Shown here piece by piece: positions 1 to 9,678 of a DNA stretch of 34,274 bases (position 1 is its first letter; the number at the start of each line of letters is the position of its first letter). The DNA comes from Lentzea aerocolonigenes. Lineage in GTDB: Bacteria > Actinomycetota > Actinomycetes > Mycobacteriales > Pseudonocardiaceae. Position numbers and translations under genes: made by a program. Under the pieces are notes generated by a model. The model was not told the DNA's origin, ran no database searches, and saw nothing but the letters and a program-made list of their open reading frames with translations. The stretch is taken from positions 1 through 34,274 of the forward strand of contig NZ_JYJG01000251.1 of the NCBI RefSeq assembly GCF_000955955.1, read 5' to 3'.

Positions 1-1
1 C

Positions 2-1090
2 CCCGGCCGCCGTTACTACGGCGGCTGTGAGCACGTGGACGTCATCGAGCAGCTCGCGATCGACCGGGTGAAGGCGTTGTTCGGGGCGGAAGCGGCGAAC
101 GTGCAGCCGCACTCGGGCGCGCAGGCGAACGCGGCCGCGATGTTCGCGTTGCTGAAGCCCGGCGACACGATTCTCGGGCTCGACCTGGCGCACGGCGGGC
201 ATCTCACCCACGGCATGCGGATCAACTTCTCCGGCAAGCTGTACAACGTCGTGCCGTACCACGTGCGCGAGTCGGACATGCGCATCGACATGGACGAGGT
301 CGAGCAACTGGCCCACGAGCACCGGCCGCGCATGATCGTCGCCGGCTGGTCGGCGTACCCGCGGGTGCTGGACCTGGCGCGGTTCCGGCAGATCGCGGCC
401 GAGGTCGGCGCGTACCTGATGGTCGACATGGCGCATTTCGCCGGGCTGGTGGCGGCCGGGCTGCACCCGAACCCCGTGCACTACGCGGATGTCGTGACGA
501 CCACGACGCACAAGACGCTGGGCGGGCCGCGCGGTGGCGTGATCCTGAGCCGCGCGGAGTTCGCCAAGAAGATCAACTCGGCGGTGTTCCCCGGTCAGCA
601 GGGTGGGCCGCTGGAGCACGTGATCGCGGCGAAGGCGGTGGCGTTCAAGGTCGCGGCGGGTGAGGAGTTCCGCGAACGGCAGGAGCGCACGCTGGCCGGT
701 GCCCGCCTGCTGGCCTCGAGGCTGCTCGAAGAGAACGACATCACGGTGTTGACCGGCGGGACCGACGTGCACCTGGTGCTCGTCGACCTGCGGAACTCCA
801 CTTTGGACGGTCAACAGGCCGAGGACCGCTTGCACCGCGTGGGAATCACGGTGAACCGCAACGCCGTGCCGTTCGACCCGCGGCCGCCGATGGTCTCGTC
901 GGGCCTGCGGATCGGCACGCCCGCGCTGGCCACGCGCGGGTTCGGTGAGACCGAGTTCCGCGAGGTCGCCGACATCATCGCGCTGGCGCTCAGGGCAGAA
1001 CCGACCGACGAACAGGTCCTGCGCGACCGCGTCGAGAAGCTCGCCACCGCGTTTCCGCTGTACCCGCACCTGCAGGGAGCTGCCGCGTGA
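2..1090 (+). CDS. glyA: Serine hydroxymethyltransferase, 5' end outside the window
   Basis: Pyridoxal-phosphate enzyme that interconverts serine and glycine with tetrahydrofolate/5,10-methylene-tetrahydrofolate in the cytoplasm. The frame is open from base 2 and begins in the family motif [13 protein letters not shown], so roughly the first 55-60 residues lie upstream; the GTG at 35 is an internal valine, not a start. The PLP-lysine motif [14 protein letters not shown] is present, with the lysine codon at 512-514. HSGAQAN and [11 protein letters not shown] are also conserved. The stop overlaps the soxB start as GTGA, so it is translationally coupled to the sarcosine oxidase genes. A glyA-soxBDAG order is known from corynebacteria, where glycine and methylene-THF made by sarcosine oxidase feed GlyA. 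This may be a dedicated second glyA copy, which cannot be tested here. Confidence 0.96.
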   Translation, partial: PGRRYYGGCEHVDVIEQLAIDRVKALFGAEAANVQPHSGAQANAAAMFALLKPGDTILGLDLAHGGHLTHGMRINFSGKLYNVVPYHVRESDMRIDMDEVEQLAHEHRPRMIVAGWSAYPRVLDLARFRQIAAEVGAYLMVDMAHFAGLVAAGLHPNPVHYADVVTTTTHKTLGGPRGGVILSRAEFAKKINSAVFPGQQGGPLEHVIAAKAVAFKVAAGEEFRERQERTLAGARLLASRLLEENDITVLTGGTDVHLVLVDLRNSTLDGQQAEDRLHRVGITVNRNAVPFDPRPPMVSSGLRIGTPALATRGFGETEFREVADIIALALRAEPTDEQVLRDRVEKLATAFPLYPHLQGAAA

Positions 1091-2301
1091 ACCCGTTGCC
1101 CGAACATCCGGACTTCCTGTGGCGCAACCCCGAACCGCGCTCGTCGTACGACGTCGTCATCATCGGTGCGGGCGGGCACGGCCTCGCGACGGCCTACTAC
1201 CTGGCGTCCAAGCACGGCATCACGAACGTCGCCGTGCTGGAGAAGGGCTGGCTCGCGGGCGGCAACATGGCCCGCAACACCACGATCATCCGCTCCAACT
1301 ACCTGTGGGACGAGAGCGCGGCGATCTACGAGCACGCGCTGAAGCTGTGGGAAGGGCTGCCGGAGGAGCTCGGCTACGACTTCCTGTTCAGCCAGCGCGG
1401 CGTGCTCAACCTCGCGCACACGCTGCAGGACGTCCGTGAGGGCATGCGCCGCGTGAACGCCAACCGGCTCAACGGGGTCGACGCGGAGTGGGTGGAACCG
1501 TCCGGGATCGCCGAGATCTGCCCGATCGTCAACCTGTCGCCGAAGACCCGCTATCCCGTGCTGGGCGGCACTTTCCAGCCTCGTGCGGGCATCGCGAAGC
1601 ACGACCACGTGGCGTGGGCGCTGGCTCGTCGCGCCGACGAGCTGGGCGTCGACCTCATCCAGAACTGCGAGGTCACCGGGTTCGTCAAGGACGGCAACAG
1701 GGTCGTCGGCGTCGAGACCGACCGCGGGCGGATCCTCGCCGGACGGGTCGGGCTCGCGGCGGCCGGGCACAGCAGCGTCCTGGCCGAGCGAGCCGGTTTC
1801 CGGTTGCCCGTGCAGTCGCATCCGTTGCAGGCCTTGGTGTCCGAACTGAACGAGCAGGTGCACCCGACCGTGGTGATGTCGAACCACGTGCACGTCTACG
1901 TTTCCCAGGCGCACAAGGGCGAGCTGGTGATGGGCGCGGGCGTCGACTCCTACAACGGCTACGGCCAGCGCGGGTCGTTCCACGTCATCGAGCACCAGAT
2001 GGCCGCGGCGGTCGAGCTGTTCCCGATCTTCGCCCGCGCGCACGTGCTGCGTACGTGGGGCGGCATCGTCGACGTCACGCCGGACGCGTCGCCGATCATC
2101 GGCACCACGCCGGTGGAGAACCTGTTCGTCAACTGCGGCTGGGGCACCGGCGGTTTCAAGGCCACGCCGTCCGCGGGCTGGGCCTTCGCGCACACCATCG
2201 CGACCGGCGAGCCCCACCCGCTGAACGCCCCCTTCTCCCTCGACCGCTTCACGACCGGCGCGCTCATCGACGAGCACGGCGCCGCCGCCGTGGCCCACTG
2301 A
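1087..2301 (+). CDS. soxB: Sarcosine oxidase beta subunit
   Basis: Flavoprotein subunit (404 aa) of heterotetrameric sarcosine oxidase, which oxidises N-methylglycine. It starts with a DAO-type FAD fold ([18 protein letters not shown], about residues 19-36). The segment [10 protein letters not shown] places His172 where the family attaches FMN covalently (His173 in the corynebacterial enzyme). The C-terminal part has the usual [16 protein letters not shown] and [13 protein letters not shown] motifs near the sarcosine site. Length is normal for the family. The GTG start overlaps the glyA stop by four bases and the soxD start follows after ten bases, so it sits inside one operon. No defect is visible. 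Confidence 0.96.
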   Translation: MNPLPEHPDFLWRNPEPRSSYDVVIIGAGGHGLATAYYLASKHGITNVAVLEKGWLAGGNMARNTTIIRSNYLWDESAAIYEHALKLWEGLPEELGYDFLFSQRGVLNLAHTLQDVREGMRRVNANRLNGVDAEWVEPSGIAEICPIVNLSPKTRYPVLGGTFQPRAGIAKHDHVAWALARRADELGVDLIQNCEVTGFVKDGNRVVGVETDRGRILAGRVGLAAAGHSSVLAERAGFRLPVQSHPLQALVSELNEQVHPTVVMSNHVHVYVSQAHKGELVMGAGVDSYNGYGQRGSFHVIEHQMAAAVELFPIFARAHVLRTWGGIVDVTPDASPIIGTTPVENLFVNCGWGTGGFKATPSAGWAFAHTIATGEPHPLNAPFSLDRFTTGALIDEHGAAAVAH

Positions 2302-2311
2302 TTGGATCACC

Positions 2312-2584
2312 GTGCTGCTGATCGGCTGCCCGTGGTGCGGGCCCCGCGACGAGACCGAGTTCCGCTACGGCGGCCAGGCCCACGTGGCCTACCCCGAGAC
2401 GCCTGCCGAGCTGGACGACCAGCAGTGGGCCGAGTACGTGTTCTACCGCGAGAACCCCAAGGGGCCCTTCGCCGAGCGCTGGATGCACTCCGCCGGGTGC
2501 CGCCGTTGGTTCAACGTCCTGCGCGACACCGTCAGCTACGAGGTCCTTGCGGTCTACCGCAACGGCGAGGAGGTGTCCCGATGA
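2312..2584 (+). CDS. soxD: Sarcosine oxidase delta subunit (zinc-binding)
   Basis: Small 90-aa structural subunit of heterotetrameric sarcosine oxidase. In the known enzyme this subunit binds one zinc ion through Cys6, Cys9, His59 and Cys63. All four are present here at exactly those positions (CPWCG near the start, then WMHSAGC). The GTG at 2312 is the only start that gives this register. The stop codon overlaps the soxA start as ATGA. Size and motifs are typical and nothing is unusual. Confidence 0.96.
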   Translation: MLLIGCPWCGPRDETEFRYGGQAHVAYPETPAELDDQQWAEYVFYRENPKGPFAERWMHSAGCRRWFNVLRDTVSYEVLAVYRNGEEVSR

Positions 2585-5205
2585 GCAGGCTCCCTGCTGG
2601 TGGCCGCGTCGATCGCGGCACGGTGCTCCGGTTCTCCGTGGACGGTCGTGAGCTGACTGGACATCCCGGTGACACCGTGGCGTCGGCAATGCTGGCCCAC
2701 GGGATCATCGAGGTCGGGCGGTCGATCTACCGCGGCAGGCCGCGCGGGATCATGGCCGCGGGCGTTGAGGAACCCAACGCGTTGCTGCAGGTCGACGGGC
2801 CTTGCTCCGAGGGCATGCTGCCCGCGACGACCGTGGAGCTGTACGACGGGCTGGTCGCGTCGACGTTGTCCGGCAAGGGACGTCTCGATCCGACGCCGGA
2901 TCCAGCCGTGTACGACAAGAAGTTCGTGCACACCGATGTCCTGGTCGTGGGTGGCGGACCGGCCGGGGTCAAGGCCGCCGCCGAGGCTTCTGCTCCCGGC
3001 GTTCGCGTGATGCTGGTCGACGACCAGCCGGAGCCCGGCGGTGAGCTGCCGTCTGACGTTGTGGTGCTGACCCGGACCACGGCGATCGGCTCGTACGACG
3101 ACAACTACGTGCTGGCGTTGGAGCGGCGTACCGACCACCTCGGTGCTGCTGCGCCCGCAAACGTTTCACGTCAACGGTTGTGGCACATCCGGGCTGGTCG
3201 CGTCGTGCTCGCGACCGGTGCGCACGAGCGTCCGCTGGTGTTCGCGGGCAACGACAAACCGGGCGTGATGCTGGCCGGAGCCGTCCGCACGTACCTCAAC
3301 CGCTACGGAGTCGCAGCGGGTTCGCAGGTAGTCGTGTTCACCAACAACGACAGCGCTTACGACACCGTCCGCGATCTGCTGGACGCCGGAGTCGAGGTCG
3401 CCGCCGTCGTGGACGCGCGCCCCGAGGTGTCCGTGGATGTCGACGTGCGAATCCTGACCGGTAGCGCGGTCATCAACACCGAAGGCGAAGACCGGATCAC
3501 GGGCGTGCTCGTCCGATCGCTCGAAGGGGATGCGGTCGAGTCGTTCGAGTGCGATCTCCTCGCCGTGTCGGGTGGCTGGAGCCCGGTCGTGCACCTGCAC
3601 AGCCAGCGCCAGGGAAAGCTGCGCTGGGACGACTCCATCGCCGCCTTCGTCCCGGACGGCGCGGTGCGCAACCAGGAGATCGTGGGCGCGGCCAATGGCG
3701 AAGGTCTGTGGCCGACACGTGCGTTGTGGCTCGTCCCCTCCGACTCCTACGACACGCACTTCGTTGACCTGCAACGGGATGTGACCGTCGCGGACGTGTG
3801 GCGGTCGACCGGCGCGGGCATGCTGAACGTCGAGCACGTGAAGCGGTACACGTCTCTGGGCACCGCCAACGACCAGGGCAAGACCTCCGGCGTCAACGCG
3901 ATCGGCGTGATCGCCCACGCGCTGGGCGGTTCGGTCGGCGAGATCGGCACCACGACCTACCGCGCGCCCTACACCCCGGTCGCGTTCGCCGCGCTGGCCG
4001 GACGTGAGCGCGGCGACCTGTTCGATCCCGAGCGGACGACGTCGATCCACCCGTGGCACGTCGAGCACGGCGCGTTGTTCGAGGACGTCGGCCAGTGGAA
4101 GCGCCCGTGGTACTTCCCGCGCGACGGCGAGGACATCGACGCCGCCGTCGCCCGCGAGTGCCGTGCCGCGCGCAACGGTGTGGCGTTCATGGACGCGTCG
4201 ACTTTGGGCAAGATCGAGATCTGGGGCGCGGACGCGGGCGAGTTCCTGAACCGCATCTACACCAACGCTTTCAAGAAGCTCAAGCCCGGCCACGCGCGCT
4301 ACGGCGTGATGTGCAGGCCGGACGGCATGATCTTCGACGACGGCGTGACGCTGCGCCTGGACGACAACCGGTTCTTCCTGACCACCACGACCGGTGGCGC
4401 GGCTGGTGTCCTGGACTGGCTGGAGGAATGGCTGCAGACCGAGTGGCCTTCACTCGACGTCCACTGCACCTCGGTGACCGAGCAGTGGGCCACGATCGCG
4501 GTGGTCGGCCCGCGATCGCGTGACGTGGTCTCGGTTTTGGCGCCAGACCTGGACTTGTCCGCCGAGGCGTTCCCGTTCATGACGTTCCGCGAGACGACGC
4601 TGGCTTCCGGTGTGCCCGCGCGGATCTGCCGGATCTCGTTCTCGGGTGAACTCGCGTACGAGATCAACGTTTCGTCGTGGTACGGCTTGTCGGTGTGGGA
4701 GCAGGTGTACGAGGCCGGTTTGCCTTACGACATCACGCCTTACGGCACCGAGGCCATGCACGTGTTGCGCGCGGAGAAGGGCTACATCATCGTCGGCCAG
4801 GACACCGACGGCACGGTCACGCCGCACGACGCCGGTATGGCTTGGGCGGTCTCCAAGCAGAAGGACTTCGTCGGCAACCGTTCGTTCTCCCGGTCGGACA
4901 CCGCTCGCGCCGACCGCAAGCAGCTGATCAGTCTGCTGCCGACGGACGGGACGACAAAGCTGCCCGAGGGCACGCAGATCATCGCCCGGGACGTTGCGCT
5001 CACTCCCCCGGTGCCGATGCTCGGCCACGTGACCTCCAGCTATCACAGCGAAGCGCTGGGCCGCCCGTTCGCGCTCGCGCTGGTGGCCGGCGGGCAGTCG
5101 CGAATCGGTGAGACCCTGATGGCGCACGTAGGCTCCGAGCTGGTGCCGGTGCAGGTGGCCGACCTCGTTCTCTACGACCCAGAAGGGAGCAGGCGAGATG
5201 GCTGA
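2581..5205 (+). CDS. soxA: Sarcosine oxidase alpha subunit with two apparent internal deletions
   Basis: Large subunit (874 aa) that binds NAD+ and carries the folate-dependent aminomethyltransferase (GcvT-like) half, which receives the methylene group. The N-terminus is the 2Fe-2S-ferredoxin-like domain without cluster cysteines. A Rossmann motif VVGGGPAG is at about 122-129, and the GcvT-like half starts near residue 520. Start ATG 2581 overlaps soxD by ATGA. The frame stays open upstream to 2302, but that part is out of frame with soxD and is rejected. Known alpha subunits are about 965 aa. Two conserved stretches look shortened: after EPGGEL (residues 151-156) the chain jumps straight to [11 protein letters not shown], and after IVGAANGEG (near 367-375) it jumps to [11 protein letters not shown], dropping the helix-rich segment usual there. 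Both losses keep the frame. Whether the enzyme still works is unknown. Confidence 0.93.
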   Translation: MSRLPAGGRVDRGTVLRFSVDGRELTGHPGDTVASAMLAHGIIEVGRSIYRGRPRGIMAAGVEEPNALLQVDGPCSEGMLPATTVELYDGLVASTLSGKGRLDPTPDPAVYDKKFVHTDVLVVGGGPAGVKAAAEASAPGVRVMLVDDQPEPGGELPSDVVVLTRTTAIGSYDDNYVLALERRTDHLGAAAPANVSRQRLWHIRAGRVVLATGAHERPLVFAGNDKPGVMLAGAVRTYLNRYGVAAGSQVVVFTNNDSAYDTVRDLLDAGVEVAAVVDARPEVSVDVDVRILTGSAVINTEGEDRITGVLVRSLEGDAVESFECDLLAVSGGWSPVVHLHSQRQGKLRWDDSIAAFVPDGAVRNQEIVGAANGEGLWPTRALWLVPSDSYDTHFVDLQRDVTVADVWRSTGAGMLNVEHVKRYTSLGTANDQGKTSGVNAIGVIAHALGGSVGEIGTTTYRAPYTPVAFAALAGRERGDLFDPERTTSIHPWHVEHGALFEDVGQWKRPWYFPRDGEDIDAAVARECRAARNGVAFMDASTLGKIEIWGADAGEFLNRIYTNAFKKLKPGHARYGVMCRPDGMIFDDGVTLRLDDNRFFLTTTTGGAAGVLDWLEEWLQTEWPSLDVHCTSVTEQWATIAVVGPRSRDVVSVLAPDLDLSAEAFPFMTFRETTLASGVPARICRISFSGELAYEINVSSWYGLSVWEQVYEAGLPYDITPYGTEAMHVLRAEKGYIIVGQDTDGTVTPHDAGMAWAVSKQKDFVGNRSFSRSDTARADRKQLISLLPTDGTTKLPEGTQIIARDVALTPPVPMLGHVTSSYHSEALGRPFALALVAGGQSRIGETLMAHVGSELVPVQVADLVLYDPEGSRRDG

Positions 5206-5806
5206 CCTGCGTCGCAGTCCGCTGGCCCACCTGACTTTCCCGCAGGGCCTGACCGAACTCCCCTTCCGCACCATGGTGAACCTGCGCGTCGAACCGTCGT
5301 CCGAGACGGCCGCGCGCGTCGAGAAAGCTTTGGGGACAACACTTCCGAGACAGTGCGGACAGACATCGGAAGCCGGTTCGCGCACGGTTTTCTGGCTCGG
5401 GCCGGACGAGTGGCTCGTGCTGGCCGACTCGGCCGAGGTGATCTCCGAACTGGTGGAGGCGCTCGGCGGCGAGCCCGGTTCGGCCGTGGACGTGTCGGCG
5501 AACCGCACGATCGTCGAGCTGAGCGGGCCGTTCGCGCGGGACGTGCTGGAGAAGGGTTGTCCGGTGGACCTGCATCCGCGGGAGTTCGGGCCGGGCAACG
5601 CGGTTCAGACGACGGTCGGCCCGGTTCCGGTGCTGCTGTGGCAAACCGACGCCGAGACCTACCGGCTGTTCCCGCGCTCGTCGTTCGCGGACTACCTGGC
5701 TCGTTGGCTGATGGACGCGATGAGCGAGTACGTGCCTTTCGCTCCACAACAACAGAGCTGGCGGGTTTCTGGCTCAGAGCCAGACCTGGGATCGCTTGAC
5801 GAGTGA
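5198..5806 (+). CDS. soxG: Sarcosine oxidase gamma subunit
   Basis: Gamma subunit (202 aa) of sarcosine oxidase, distantly related to the GcvT/YgfZ fold, which packs against the alpha subunit. Family features seen are the start [20 protein letters not shown], the segment [12 protein letters not shown], and [28 protein letters not shown] followed by [23 protein letters not shown]. The ATG lies eight bases inside the end of soxA, so translation is coupled. It is the last gene of the operon in this window; the purU or sdaA often seen next in other actinobacteria is absent, and the DNA downstream holds a pseudogene on the other strand. Confidence 0.94.
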   Translation: MADLRRSPLAHLTFPQGLTELPFRTMVNLRVEPSSETAARVEKALGTTLPRQCGQTSEAGSRTVFWLGPDEWLVLADSAEVISELVEALGGEPGSAVDVSANRTIVELSGPFARDVLEKGCPVDLHPREFGPGNAVQTTVGPVPVLLWQTDAETYRLFPRSSFADYLARWLMDAMSEYVPFAPQQQSWRVSGSEPDLGSLDE

Positions 5807-5830
5807 CGAGCAGAACTTCTGGCCCGGTGC

Positions 5831-6055
5831 TCAGGAGGTCGGCGCGGTCAGCTCGTCCAGCATCCGATCGCGCAGCCACGCCGCGAACTCGCCGGCGGGC
5901 AGCGGTTTGCTCAGGCAGTACCCCTGCACGATGTCGCAGCCCAGGGCGGCGAGGGCGGTCCAGGTCTCCTCGTCCTCCACGCCCTCCAGCTCGAGGTTGT
6001 GCGCAAGGCCGAGCAGAGACCGCGTGGTGGCCCCGGAAAACGAGTCCGATCGCAT
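5831..6055 (-). pseudogene. C-terminal remnant of an EAL-domain (c-di-GMP phosphodiesterase type) protein
   Basis: The minus strand reads a 74-codon frame whose last 55 or so codons match the end of an EAL domain: LLGLAHNLELEGVEDEETW, then GCDIVQGYCLSKPLP, then an AAWLRDR-type tail. The EAL protein at 21812-23734 ends in the same way (GVEDQDTWTALAEAGCDVV, QGYFLSEPLP). The catalytic EAL, DDFGTGYS and lysine motifs are all missing. The remnant has also lost about three or four residues of the normal LxxVAEGVED strand (here LELEGVED). The first 12 or so codons have no similarity to the family. A short dead fragment is more likely than a functional protein. Confidence 0.72.
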
Positions 6056-6108
6056 GCTGGGCGCGGCAGCCCTCAGCTGGCGGGTGGAGTCAGAATTCCG
6101 CCCGCCAC

Positions 6109-6147
6109 CGTGCGGATGCGAAGTGAGGAAGCCTTCGCATCCGCACG
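6109..6147. terminator. 15-bp hairpin between convergent units, likely bidirectional terminator
   Basis: The arms CGTGCGGATGCGAAG (6109-6123) and CTTCGCATCCGCACG (6133-6147) are exact reverse complements around a 9-base loop. The hairpin lies between the soxG end (plus strand) and the hydrolase end (minus strand), where transcripts converge. It has no T-run, as is common for actinobacterial terminators. A protein-binding palindrome or mobile-element relic remains possible because it sits next to a pseudogene. Confidence 0.55.
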
Positions 6148-6166
6148 ATCTGGTCCACGCGGCGGC

Positions 6167-6200
6167 GTTCAGCCCAAGTAGTTCAGCCCAAGAAGTTCAG
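6167..6200. repeat. 14-bp tandem repeat, 2.4 copies
   Basis: The unit GTTCAGCCCAAGTA (6167-6180) is followed by GTTCAGCCCAAGAA (6181-6194) and a partial third copy GTTCAG (6195-6200). The last partial copy overlaps the hydrolase stop codon. It looks like slippage or duplication at the 3' end of that gene. No function is evident. Confidence 0.6.
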
Positions 6201-7180
6201 CGCAGCACGTCGAGCACGGCGCGCGTGAACGCCTCCGGCGCCTCCTGCGGCACGTTGTGTCCGATGCCGTCGAGAATCCGGTGCTCGTACGGGCCGGTGA
6301 ACCGGTCGCGGTAGCTGGTGCCTGGCTTGTTCGGGCCGTCGAAGTCGCTGGCGATCGTGATCGTCGGCACGGTGATCACGGGCCGCGTCTGCAGCTTGCG
6401 CTCCAGCCCGTCGTAGCGGTGCTCGCCCTCCGCGAGCTGCAGCCGCCAGCGGTAGTTGTGGATGACGATCGCGACGTGGTCCGGGTTCTTCCAGGCCGTG
6501 GCGCTCTGGGCGTAGGTGGCCTCGTCGAAGTTCCACTGCGGCGAGGCGAGCTTCCAGATGAGCTTGTTGAACTCGTAGGTGTTCTGCGTGTAGCCCTTCA
6601 CGCCGCGATCGGTCGCGAAGTAGAACTGGTACCACCAGCCCAGCTCGGCCTGCGGGCTCAACGGTTCCTGGTTCTGCTTCAGATTGACGATCAGGTACCC
6701 GCTGACCGACACCAGCGCCTCGACCCGCTCCGGCCACAACGCCGCCGCCACGCACGCCGTCCGCGCACCCCAGTCGAAGCCCGCGAGCGTCGCCTTGCGG
6801 ATCTTGAGGGCGTCCATGAACGCGATCAGGTCGCTCGCCACCGCGGCCGGTTGCCCGTTGCGCGTGGTGCGGGCGTGCAGGAACCGGGTCGGGCCGTAGC
6901 CGCGGACGTACGGGATGAGCACGCGATGGCCCTGCGCGGCGAGTTCCGGCGCCACGTCGACGAAGCTGTGGATGTCGTACGGCCAGCCGTGCAGGAGGAT
7001 CGTGACCGGGCCGTCCGCAGGGCCCATCTCGGCATACCCGACGTCCAGCAGACCCGCCCTGACCTGCTTGAGCCGGCCCCACGCGGGCTTGGATCCGGCT
7101 GCCTGCGCAGGTGCGGTGACGAGGGGTGCCGCCACGCCTGCGACGGCCAGTGCCTGCGAGAACTGCCTCCTGCTGATCAT
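6197..7180 (-). CDS. Tat-exported alpha/beta hydrolase, epoxide-hydrolase-like
   Basis: A 327-aa protein with a twin-arginine signal (SRRQFSQALAVAG, then cleavage near PAQA|AG), so it is probably folded in the cytoplasm and secreted. The alpha/beta hydrolase core shows the oxyanion motif LLHGWP and the nucleophile elbow GFDWGAR, in which the nucleophile is Asp136 rather than serine. An Asp nucleophile in GxDxGA is typical of epoxide hydrolases and haloalkane dehalogenases. The acid is probably in IASDFDGPN and the base is the histidine of GIGHNVPQEAP. The cap region is rich in Tyr and Trp, consistent with epoxide-opening tyrosines, but I cannot assign them. It follows the LuxR gene by 40 bases on the same strand and may be in its operon. 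Substrate is unknown. Confidence 0.85.
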   Translation of the reverse strand: MISRRQFSQALAVAGVAAPLVTAPAQAAGSKPAWGRLKQVRAGLLDVGYAEMGPADGPVTILLHGWPYDIHSFVDVAPELAAQGHRVLIPYVRGYGPTRFLHARTTRNGQPAAVASDLIAFMDALKIRKATLAGFDWGARTACVAAALWPERVEALVSVSGYLIVNLKQNQEPLSPQAELGWWYQFYFATDRGVKGYTQNTYEFNKLIWKLASPQWNFDEATYAQSATAWKNPDHVAIVIHNYRWRLQLAEGEHRYDGLERKLQTRPVITVPTITIASDFDGPNKPGTSYRDRFTGPYEHRILDGIGHNVPQEAPEAFTRAVLDVLR

Positions 7181-7220
7181 GTTCTCGACCGTATTGGCGC
7201 TCGAACGACGCTCGCGAGCG

Positions 7221-9665
7221 TCAGGTGACGGCGTCCTCGTACGTCATCAGCGCCTCCTTCAGCTCGGCGCGTGCCGTCACGCCCAGTTTGGGGAAGATGC
7301 GGTGCAGGTGAGTGCTGACCGTGCGGTGGGACAGGTGCAGGCGTTCGCCGATCTCCTTGTTCGTGAGGCCGTCTGCGGCCAGGCGCGCGATGGTCAGCTC
7401 GTGTTCGGTCAGCTCGCCGTTGCCGTTGCGCGACTCGCCGGACGCACGTAGTTCTTCCCTGGCCCGTTCCGCCCAGTCCTTGGTGCCGAACGCGTCGAAC
7501 GCCTCGGCCGCCGCTTTGAGGTGCGGCCTGGCTCTGGTGGCTTTGCGTTGCCTTCTGAGCCACGCGCCGAACGCCAGGTGGGTGCGGGCGCGGTCCCAGG
7601 GCGAGCTCCTGGCCTCCAGCGCTGCCGTGAAACGAGCTTCGGCTTCGTCGTCTCTCGCCAGCAGTGCGCGGGCGTAGCCGAGGCCTGCGTTGAGAGCCGG
7701 CGAACTGGTCGCGATGTCCAGTTCCTCGACGATCTTGCAGGCGTCGTCGAAGTTGCCGCTGCGGATGGCGGCTTCGACGAGTTCGGGAAGGACGTACCTG
7801 CGCAGAGCCAGCTGGTAGGCCGGGTCTGCCGGGTCGTGGATGCGGCGGACGGCGGCGAACGCGTCGGCGTACCGGCCTTCTCCCAGCGCGGCAAGGCTTC
7901 TGGCCAGCTGGACGGTGGCCAGGACGGGTCGGGCTCCTGCGGCGAGACCGATTCGCTCGGCTTCGGCGGCCAGTTGCGCGGCCCGCTCGTAGTCTCCTTT
8001 GAGAGCCGCGATTTCGGCTTGGACGGCCGCGGCCAAGCCGCGCATGTACGGCTGGTCGGTTTCTTCAGCGAGTTCGGCTGCTTCGGCGGCCGCGGGTTCG
8101 GCGCCGGCGATGTCGCCGAGGCGGGTCCGGCTCCATGCTTCGACGGCGAGGGCACGGGTGAGCAGTCCGAACTGACCTTGGGCACGCAGACCTCGTTGTG
8201 CGGCAACGGAGAACCGCACGGAGTCCTCGAACGCACCGACTTGCAGCGCGGCACTGCCGAGCAACCTGCACGTGGCCGGATCATCCGGTGTTCCCGCCCG
8301 GAACGCCGCGATGACCGCATCACCTCGCTCGACCGGCTTCACATAGGCCGCCATCGCGACCATGTGCGGATCACAGGGGTCGATCCGCAGCTTGGCGGCC
8401 ACCGAGATGATCCGCTCGCGCACCGCCGCGCCCGGCTCGACCCAGAAGCACCGCATCGCGACGCTCCAGAAGATCCGCATCCCCAGTTCGACGTCACCGT
8501 CGCGCACCACGGCCTCGGCCAGCCCGACCAGCTCACCCGGTCCGGCCGCGCCCTGCCCCACGCCGTCGTCGAACGCACTCGGCAACCACGTGACCAGCGC
8601 GCGTTCCCGCGGCGTGAGATCCAGCCCGCGCACCTCGAGCAGAATGCGCTCGACGTCGGCCCGGCGACCCGCATCCGCTGCCAGCTCGGCTGCTCGCATC
8701 AGCCGACGTGCTCGCTGGCAGCCGTCACCTGTCCGCGCGGCCTTCTCCAACGCGCTGATCGCGGCTGCCGCACCACCGCGCCTCAGTGCCCGGTCCGCGG
8801 TCTGTTCGAGCAGGCTCGCCACGTTCTCGTCCGTGCCCGTGACCGCGCTCGCGAGATGCCACGCCCGGCGATCCGGCTGGTCCGTCGCGGCCAGCTGCCG
8901 GTGTGCTTCCTGACGTTCCGCAGGAGTCGCCGCCTGCACGATCGCCGACCTCATCAAGGGGTGCCGGAAGTCGCCGCTTCCGCCCAAAGCCTGAAGCAGC
9001 AACGCTTTCCGCTCCTCAGGCGGCAGTTTCGAGACCCGCGCGGCGAACGCCTCTTCGAGCGAGTTGCCGCCGAAAGGAAGTTCGGTCAGCGCCAACGGGT
9101 TTCCGGCGGCCTTGGCGAGCACCTGCTCACGGCGTTCGGCGTCCAGTTCGGGCGCGACCGAGGTCAGGAGAGTGCGGGCATCGCTGGGCGACAACGGTTC
9201 CAACGAGAGCGTGGGCACGCCGGCGAAGAGCGGGGTGCGTGACGTTGCGATGAGCGTGCCACTGGTCAACCGGCGCGCGACGAACCCCAGAACGTCCTGA
9301 CTCGCCTGATCGAACCAGTGCGCGTCGTCGACCAGCACGACGGCCCCGCTCAGCAGGTCGAGCGCGGCCAGGCCCACCAGGTGGACGGGCGGCGCGGCGC
9401 CGTCGGAGAGTCCGAAGACGACCTCCAGGGCGCCGCGCCGCGCACCGGACGAAGTGGACAGATCGAGGAACGGGTGCAGGACCTGGTGCAGTCCCGCGTA
9501 AGGCAGGTCCTGCTCGGCCTCGACCCCGACGACCAGGTGCCCGTCGAGAGTGCTGAGCAGCGCGGACTTGCCGACACCCGGCTCGCCTGCGATCTGCAGG
9601 CAGCCACCGGACGCCGCCAGGACCGCCAGCCGTTCCTCGTCCCGTTCCCGTCCGACCAACGCCAT
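7221..9665 (-). CDS. LuxR-family ATP-binding transcriptional regulator (LAL type)
   Basis: Large 814-aa regulator. An N-terminal STAND/AAA-type ATPase has Walker A GEPGVGKSAL (residues 27-36) and a Walker B-like VVLVDDAHWFD. The long middle part is built of TPR-like helices. The C-terminal 55 residues form a LuxR/NarL helix-turn-helix (LTEHELTIARLAADGL, TNKEIGERLHLSHRTVSTHL). LAL regulators typically activate pathway-specific genes after ligand and ATP binding. The ATG at 9665 gives the usual start MALVGRERDEERLAVL; the frame is open further upstream to 9746 but would overlap the preceding gene. It lies 13 bases after the DUF5829-like gene and 40 bases before the hydrolase, so these two are the obvious target candidates. 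Confidence 0.92.
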   Translation of the reverse strand: MALVGRERDEERLAVLAASGGCLQIAGEPGVGKSALLSTLDGHLVVGVEAEQDLPYAGLHQVLHPFLDLSTSSGARRGALEVVFGLSDGAAPPVHLVGLAALDLLSGAVVLVDDAHWFDQASQDVLGFVARRLTSGTLIATSRTPLFAGVPTLSLEPLSPSDARTLLTSVAPELDAERREQVLAKAAGNPLALTELPFGGNSLEEAFAARVSKLPPEERKALLLQALGGSGDFRHPLMRSAIVQAATPAERQEAHRQLAATDQPDRRAWHLASAVTGTDENVASLLEQTADRALRRGGAAAAISALEKAARTGDGCQRARRLMRAAELAADAGRRADVERILLEVRGLDLTPRERALVTWLPSAFDDGVGQGAAGPGELVGLAEAVVRDGDVELGMRIFWSVAMRCFWVEPGAAVRERIISVAAKLRIDPCDPHMVAMAAYVKPVERGDAVIAAFRAGTPDDPATCRLLGSAALQVGAFEDSVRFSVAAQRGLRAQGQFGLLTRALAVEAWSRTRLGDIAGAEPAAAEAAELAEETDQPYMRGLAAAVQAEIAALKGDYERAAQLAAEAERIGLAAGARPVLATVQLARSLAALGEGRYADAFAAVRRIHDPADPAYQLALRRYVLPELVEAAIRSGNFDDACKIVEELDIATSSPALNAGLGYARALLARDDEAEARFTAALEARSSPWDRARTHLAFGAWLRRQRKATRARPHLKAAAEAFDAFGTKDWAERAREELRASGESRNGNGELTEHELTIARLAADGLTNKEIGERLHLSHRTVSTHLHRIFPKLGVTARAELKEALMTYEDAVT

Positions 9666-9678
9666 GAACCCGACTGTG

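Noticed and set aside
811..2310. Long open frame on the minus strand opposite soxB and the glyA end.
   Set aside because: Same antisense artefact. The plus-strand frame encodes complete, conserved GlyA and SoxB motifs.
2302..2580. Upstream extension of the soxA frame.
   Set aside because: It overlaps the complete soxD gene, which has all four zinc ligands. The extension is Arg/Pro-rich and unlike SoxA.
5796..6314. Plus-strand open frames across the gap after soxG.
   Set aside because: They are antisense to the EAL remnant and to the 3' end of the hydrolase and show no domain or ribosome-binding site.
7209..7220. Palindrome CGCTCGCGAGCG between the LuxR and hydrolase genes.
   Set aside because: Twelve bases of C/G-rich dyad are expected by chance at this composition. 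It could be a weak site but has no support.
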